This document shows, in pieces, positions 60,462 to 64,000 of a stretch of 64,000 nucleotides of DNA. This stretch comes from Leifsonia poae. Its GTDB lineage: Bacteria; Actinomycetota; Actinomycetes; Actinomycetales; Microbacteriaceae. The stretch spans positions 3,906,001-3,970,000 of the forward strand of contig NZ_JAIHLP010000002.1 of assembly GCF_020009625.1 (NCBI RefSeq), written 5' to 3'. Below the pieces are notes generated by a model. That model had not been told where the DNA came from. It was given only the letters and a program-made list of their open reading frames with translations, and ran no database searches. A program made the position numbers and the translations under genes. The first letter of the stretch is position 1. Every line of letters begins with the position of its first letter.

Positions 60462-63400
60462 CCGAGGAGAACCTGGAGGGTGTGCTCGAGTGGGGTGTCG
60501 ACGAGCTGACACTCGACCTCTCCGCGAGCACCGTTGACGACGACCTCACGCCGAAGCGGGGGCGGCTGAGCGCGATGGTGATCGCACAGACTTTGGGGCT
60601 GCCGAGCCCGACCGTGCAGCAGCAGGCGGTCATCGAGGCGCCCTTGGCGCCGGCCATCGTGGTGGCCGGCGCGGGGAGCGGCAAGACCGAGACGATGGCC
60701 AACCGCGTGGTCTGGTTGCTGGCGAACGGGCACGTCGGCGTCTCCGAGATCCTCGGTCTGACGTTCACCCGCAAGGCCGCGGGCGAACTGGCACTGCGTA
60801 TCCGCAAACGCATCGAGCAGCTCGTCGCCTCCGGTCTCACCGACATCGAGTTCGACCCGTTCGACGCGCCGACCGTCGCCACGTACAACGCCTTCGCCAA
60901 CGCGATCTTCCGCGAGAACGCGATGCTGATCGGGCGCGAGCCGGAGTCGGCCGTGCTCAGCGAGGCGTCGGCCTGGCAGCTCGGCCGTCGTCTCGTCGTG
61001 GCCAGCACCGACGACCGCCTCGTCGAGCTGGAGAAGAGCGTCGACGTGCTGACGAGCGCCGTCATCTCGCTGAGCCGGTCGCTGAGCGAGAACGTCGTCG
61101 TGGCGGCCGATGTCGAGCGGATGACCGAGCGGTTCTCCGCCCTCGGCGAGCTGCCGACCGGCAGCGGCCGTGTCAAAGACCTGTACGCCTCGGTGCGGTC
61201 GGCGATCGCCGTGGTCGGCTCCCTTCCGCCGCTCCTCGATCTCGCCGAGAGGTTCGCGGCAGAGAAGGTGCGACGGGGCTTCGTCGAGTACTCCGACCAG
61301 GTCGCCCTGGCATTGACGGTGAGCGAGCGGTTGCCCTCGGTGGTGGCCGACTATCGGGAGCGTTACCGCGTCATCCTCCTCGACGAATACCAGGACACGT
61401 CGGTCGTCCAGACCCGCCTCCTGTCGACGCTGTTCGGCGGTCAGGCCGTGATGGCCGTCGGCGACCCGCACCAGTCCATCTACGGCTGGCGCGGGGCCAG
61501 TGCTGCCAATCTCGGTCGCTTCTCTCTCGATTTCGCCGGCGCGCGTGGGGCTGCGGCCGAGTACGCGCTGTCGACGAGCTGGCGCAACCCGACGCGCGTG
61601 CTCGACGCGGCGAACGTGCTCGTGGCGCCGCTCTCGGCCGGGTCACCGGTTCCGGTCGAGCGCCTGGGCGCACGGCCGGGTGTGGAAGAGGGCGAGCTGC
61701 ACACCCGGTTCGAACAGACCGTCGCCGAGGAGGCCGGTGCCGTGGCCGACTGGCTCGGGGAGAGGCTGCGCCGACGCGATGAGCACGGCAGACCGCCGAG
61801 TGCGGCCCTGCTCTGCCGCTCGCTGAAGAAGATCGATCCGTTCACCTCGGCGCTGGCCGAGCGCGGCATCCCCTACCACGTGCTCGGTCTCGGCGGACTG
61901 CTGGAGCAGCCGGTGATCGCAGACCTGGTGAGCGCGATGCGCGTCATGCACGATCCGACGGCGGGCTCGGAGCTGATCCGGGTTCTCGCCGGTGCGCGCT
62001 GGCGGGTCGGACCGAAGGACATCGCCGCGCTGCGCGGCGTTGCCTCCTGGCTCGCGGCGCGCGACCACCGCTTCCAGGAGCTCGAACCGGCGGTGCGCGA
62101 GCGGTTGCGGCAGTCGGTGGCGGGCGAGGAGTCCGCCTCCCTCGTCGACGCGCTCGACTTCGTGGTGGAGGCGCCGGAATCCCACCGTCAGCTCGCCGGG
62201 TTCAGCGAGGCCGGCCTCGAACGGATGCGCGCGGCCGGTCGTCAGCTCGACTACCTGCGCTCCCGGGTGGGCCTCGACCTGCTCGATCTCGTGACGCTGG
62301 TGCAGCAGGAGTTGCTGCTCGACATCGAGGTGGCGGCGAACGAGACAGCGCAGCTCGGCCAGGCGAGTCTCGACGCGTTCGCCGAGCAGGTCTCCTCGTA
62401 TCTCGCGAGTGACGACCAGGCGACGCTCGGATCTTTTCTCTCCTGGCTGGCAGAGGCGGAGCGTCGTGACAACCTCGCGCCGCGCAGCGAGGAGCCGGAA
62501 CCCGGAACAGTGCAGATCCTCACCATCCACGGCTCGAAGGGGCTGGAGTGGGATGTGGTGGCGGTGCCCCGTATGGTCGACGGCGAATTGCCGGGCGGGC
62601 CTCGCAGCAAGAAGGGCTGGCTGGAGTTCGGCGCTCTCCCTTACGAATTCCGGGGTGACGCGACCGAGCTCCCGCTGCTGGCCTGGCGTACGGCCGAGGC
62701 GCAGAAGGATGTGGATGAGGCGGTCAAGGCGTTCGAAGACGAGATCGTCGAGCGCCACGCCGCCGAGCAGCGCCGGCTCGTGTATGTGGCCGTGACCCGC
62801 GCCCGGGCCAGTCTGCTCCTGAGCGGGTCGTATTGGTCGACGCAGACCCGTCCCCGTGGTCCCGGCGCGTATCTGCTCGAACTCCAGGCAGCAGGCCAGC
62901 TGCCGGCCGACGCCTTCCCGCCGTGCGACGACCCTGAGGAGAACCCGTTCGCCGCCGATGCGCAGACCGTCTCCTGGCCCCTCGATCCGCTCGGCACCCG
63001 TCGGAGCCGGGTGCTGGCCGCCGCGGATGCCGTTCGCTCGGCGCTCGACAGCCGTGCCGGAAAGGGGGGCGTCTACTCCCACGACATCGATCTGCTGCTG
63101 GCCGAGCGGGCGCGCCGCGCCGACGCGGTCGAGCTCGTCGAATTGCCCACGCGCATCCCGGCTTCCCGGTTCAAGGACTACGTGACCGATCCGGGCGCGG
63201 TGGCGGCGGCACTGCGGCGCCCCATGCCGGAGCGTCCGTACCGGCAGACGAGGCTCGGCACCCTCTTCCACGGCTGGGTCGAGCAGCGTTTTGGCACCGT
63301 CGGCGGCGGATCGGATGTGATCGACGCCGCCGCGATGGAACTCGACGACCCGGCAGGCGAGGCGCTCGAGACCGAGGAGCTCGCCGCTCTGCAGCGCACC

Positions 63401-63775
63401 TTCGCCGCGAGCGCCTGGGCGGATCGCCGGCCGAATGAGGTCGAGATCGAGATCCAGATGACCCTGGCCGGTCAGGTCGTGGTGTGCAAGCTCGACGCGG
63501 TGTATCCGGCCGATGACGGGGTGCACACGCATCAGATCGTCGACTGGAAGACCGGCAAGGCGCCGAAGGATGCCGACGACCTGGAACGCAAGCAGTTGCA
63601 GCTCGCCCTCTACCGGCTGGCGTTCGCACATTACGCCGGCATCGATCCGCAATCGATCGACGCCGTGTTCTATTTCGTCGCCGACGACAGGGTGGTGCGA
63701 CCCGAGCGGCTCTACTCCGAAGAGGAGCTGCGGTCGCTCTGGTCGTCGATGACAGGCTTCATGCCGCCGGCGTGA
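60458..63775 (+). CDS. adnB: AdnB-like helicase-nuclease subunit (UvrD motor plus RecB-like nuclease)
   Basis: 1105 residues. The motor is complete: GAGSGKTETM (71-80), GLTFTRKAAGEL, VILLDEYQDTS (motif II), GDPHQSIYGWRGA (motif III), STSWRNPTRVLDAA, TIHGSKGLEWDVVAVP (motif V) and VYVAVTRARA (motif VI). The C-terminal nuclease (about 890-1105) has LGTLFHGWVEQRF, VCKLDAVYPADDG and IVDWKTGKAPKD, with QLALYRLAFAHY. It should be the lead motor of the AdnAB complex that processes DNA ends. The last 64 bp overlap a convergent gene. Confidence 0.92.
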   Translation: MTEENLEGVLEWGVDELTLDLSASTVDDDLTPKRGRLSAMVIAQTLGLPSPTVQQQAVIEAPLAPAIVVAGAGSGKTETMANRVVWLLANGHVGVSEILGLTFTRKAAGELALRIRKRIEQLVASGLTDIEFDPFDAPTVATYNAFANAIFRENAMLIGREPESAVLSEASAWQLGRRLVVASTDDRLVELEKSVDVLTSAVISLSRSLSENVVVAADVERMTERFSALGELPTGSGRVKDLYASVRSAIAVVGSLPPLLDLAERFAAEKVRRGFVEYSDQVALALTVSERLPSVVADYRERYRVILLDEYQDTSVVQTRLLSTLFGGQAVMAVGDPHQSIYGWRGASAANLGRFSLDFAGARGAAAEYALSTSWRNPTRVLDAANVLVAPLSAGSPVPVERLGARPGVEEGELHTRFEQTVAEEAGAVADWLGERLRRRDEHGRPPSAALLCRSLKKIDPFTSALAERGIPYHVLGLGGLLEQPVIADLVSAMRVMHDPTAGSELIRVLAGARWRVGPKDIAALRGVASWLAARDHRFQELEPAVRERLRQSVAGEESASLVDALDFVVEAPESHRQLAGFSEAGLERMRAAGRQLDYLRSRVGLDLLDLVTLVQQELLLDIEVAANETAQLGQASLDAFAEQVSSYLASDDQATLGSFLSWLAEAERRDNLAPRSEEPEPGTVQILTIHGSKGLEWDVVAVPRMVDGELPGGPRSKKGWLEFGALPYEFRGDATELPLLAWRTAEAQKDVDEAVKAFEDEIVERHAAEQRRLVYVAVTRARASLLLSGSYWSTQTRPRGPGAYLLELQAAGQLPADAFPPCDDPEENPFAADAQTVSWPLDPLGTRRSRVLAAADAVRSALDSRAGKGGVYSHDIDLLLAERARRADAVELVELPTRIPASRFKDYVTDPGAVAAALRRPMPERPYRQTRLGTLFHGWVEQRFGTVGGGSDVIDAAAMELDDPAGEALETEELAALQRTFAASAWADRRPNEVEIEIQMTLAGQVVVCKLDAVYPADDGVHTHQIVDWKTGKAPKDADDLERKQLQLALYRLAFAHYAGIDPQSIDAVFYFVADDRVVRPERLYSEEELRSLWSSMTGFMPPA

Positions 63776-64000
63776 CCGTAGCTTTGCGCGTTCTTGTCGC
63801 CGGGTGTGCGATCGAGCATCGCCTCGACGTCGCCGATCGCCATGATCGGCCCGGTGGCGTTGGCGAGGGGTGTGGCCGAGTTGGTGTGCACCCGGTCGAC
63901 GAGACCGTCGAGCATCTCGACGGCGTCGTCGACGATCGACTGGTCGCGAGCCTCGCGGCCATGCAGCAGCCAGCGCGCCACCTCGAGTTCGGCGTAGAGC
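63712..64000 (-). CDS. C-terminal part of a protein, possibly a phosphotransferase (5' end beyond window)
   Basis: The visible 95 residues come from the right edge: LYAELEVARWLLHGREARDQ leads into a helix VDDAVEMLDGLVDRVHTNSA, then a Gly/Asp-rich tail ending in SSSSE. The first part resembles the end of aminoglycoside/macrolide phosphotransferase-like proteins that sit beside adnB in related genomes, but this is from memory and weak. It overlaps the 3' end of adnB by 64 bp in antisense. Confidence 0.4.
   Translation of the reverse strand, partial: LYAELEVARWLLHGREARDQSIVDDAVEMLDGLVDRVHTNSATPLANATGPIMAIGDVEAMLDRTPGDKNAQSYGHAGGMKPVIDDQSDRSSSSE

Noticed and set aside
1..64000. Mobile elements, CRISPR arrays, prophage, toxin-antitoxin or restriction systems
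   Set aside because: No transposase, integrase, repeat-spacer array, toxin-like gene pair or methyltransferase-endonuclease pair was seen; the content is housekeeping and metabolic.

Overview
The window is about 64 kb of high-GC actinobacterial chromosome. Gene content and protein style (PitA next to a small membrane protein, CE1758/CE1759-type LLM and FMN-reductase pair, DUF3117, DUF3107, AdnAB, TTG-started PNPase) point to the family Microbacteriaceae (Leifsonia-like genera), but no rRNA or other formal marker is present to fix the genus. I see no tRNA, rRNA, CRISPR array, insertion sequence, integrase or prophage gene. Genes are densely packed on both strands, and base composition looks even throughout.

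Left part (1-21.9 kb): a cut-off APC permease; an ECF sigma factor - Ogt alkyltransferase - zinc-ribbon SDR operon; a divergent DUF3516 Ski2-like helicase; a PitA phosphate transporter with a small membrane partner; a convergent uracil permease back to back with an AzgA-type purine permease; a DUF4190 protein; trmB and an aldehyde dehydrogenase; aspartate ammonia-lyase; a FAH-family hydrolase divergent from an alpha/beta hydrolase; a GT2 glycosyltransferase; an Ada-AlkA DNA repair fusion; a GlcD-like flavoprotein; and an FKBP isomerase.

Middle (21.9-43.4 kb): an AhpD-like protein divergent from a frameshifted MocR regulator; an SDR divergent from an MftR-like TetR regulator; a zinc alcohol dehydrogenase divergent from a two-domain VOC protein with a 25-bp palindrome between them; rpsO; a YhhN-like protein, LtrA and VanZ; the LLM/FMN-reductase pair; pnp with a roughly 300-nt leader; an Lrp regulator divergent from a three-gene 2-oxoacid dehydrogenase (E1alpha-E1beta-E2) operon; dapD divergent from dapE; a membrane mannosyltransferase with two apparent frameshifts; DUF3117; and an O-methyltransferase.

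Right part (43.4-64 kb): tatB, an MFS transporter-PLP decarboxylase operon, a CBS/MgtE_N - DUF1003 - Mrp operon, a 17M-like stress protein, aminopeptidase P divergent from a PHP phosphoesterase, a secreted coiled-coil/transglycosylase-like protein, a DEAD-box helicase, a ferritin-like protein, a small membrane protein with DUF3107, and the AdnA-AdnB helicase-nuclease operon, which meets a cut-off gene at the right edge. From memory, the order of the dapD-to-stress-protein block and of the rhlE-to-adnB block resembles that of Mycobacterium tuberculosis (Rv1201c-Rv1234 and Rv3201c-Rv3211).

The strongest general signal is regulatory. At least sixteen genes carry a TANNNT -10 hexamer exactly 6 or 7 bases before the start codon, which predicts leaderless mRNAs. 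In the 17-bp gap between dapD and dapE two such hexamers overlap on opposite strands, giving a minimal bidirectional leaderless promoter. No clearly new defence or mobile system is visible. The best candidates for new biology are this promoter architecture, the zinc-ribbon SDR, the MFS-PLP decarboxylase operon, and several strong palindromes.
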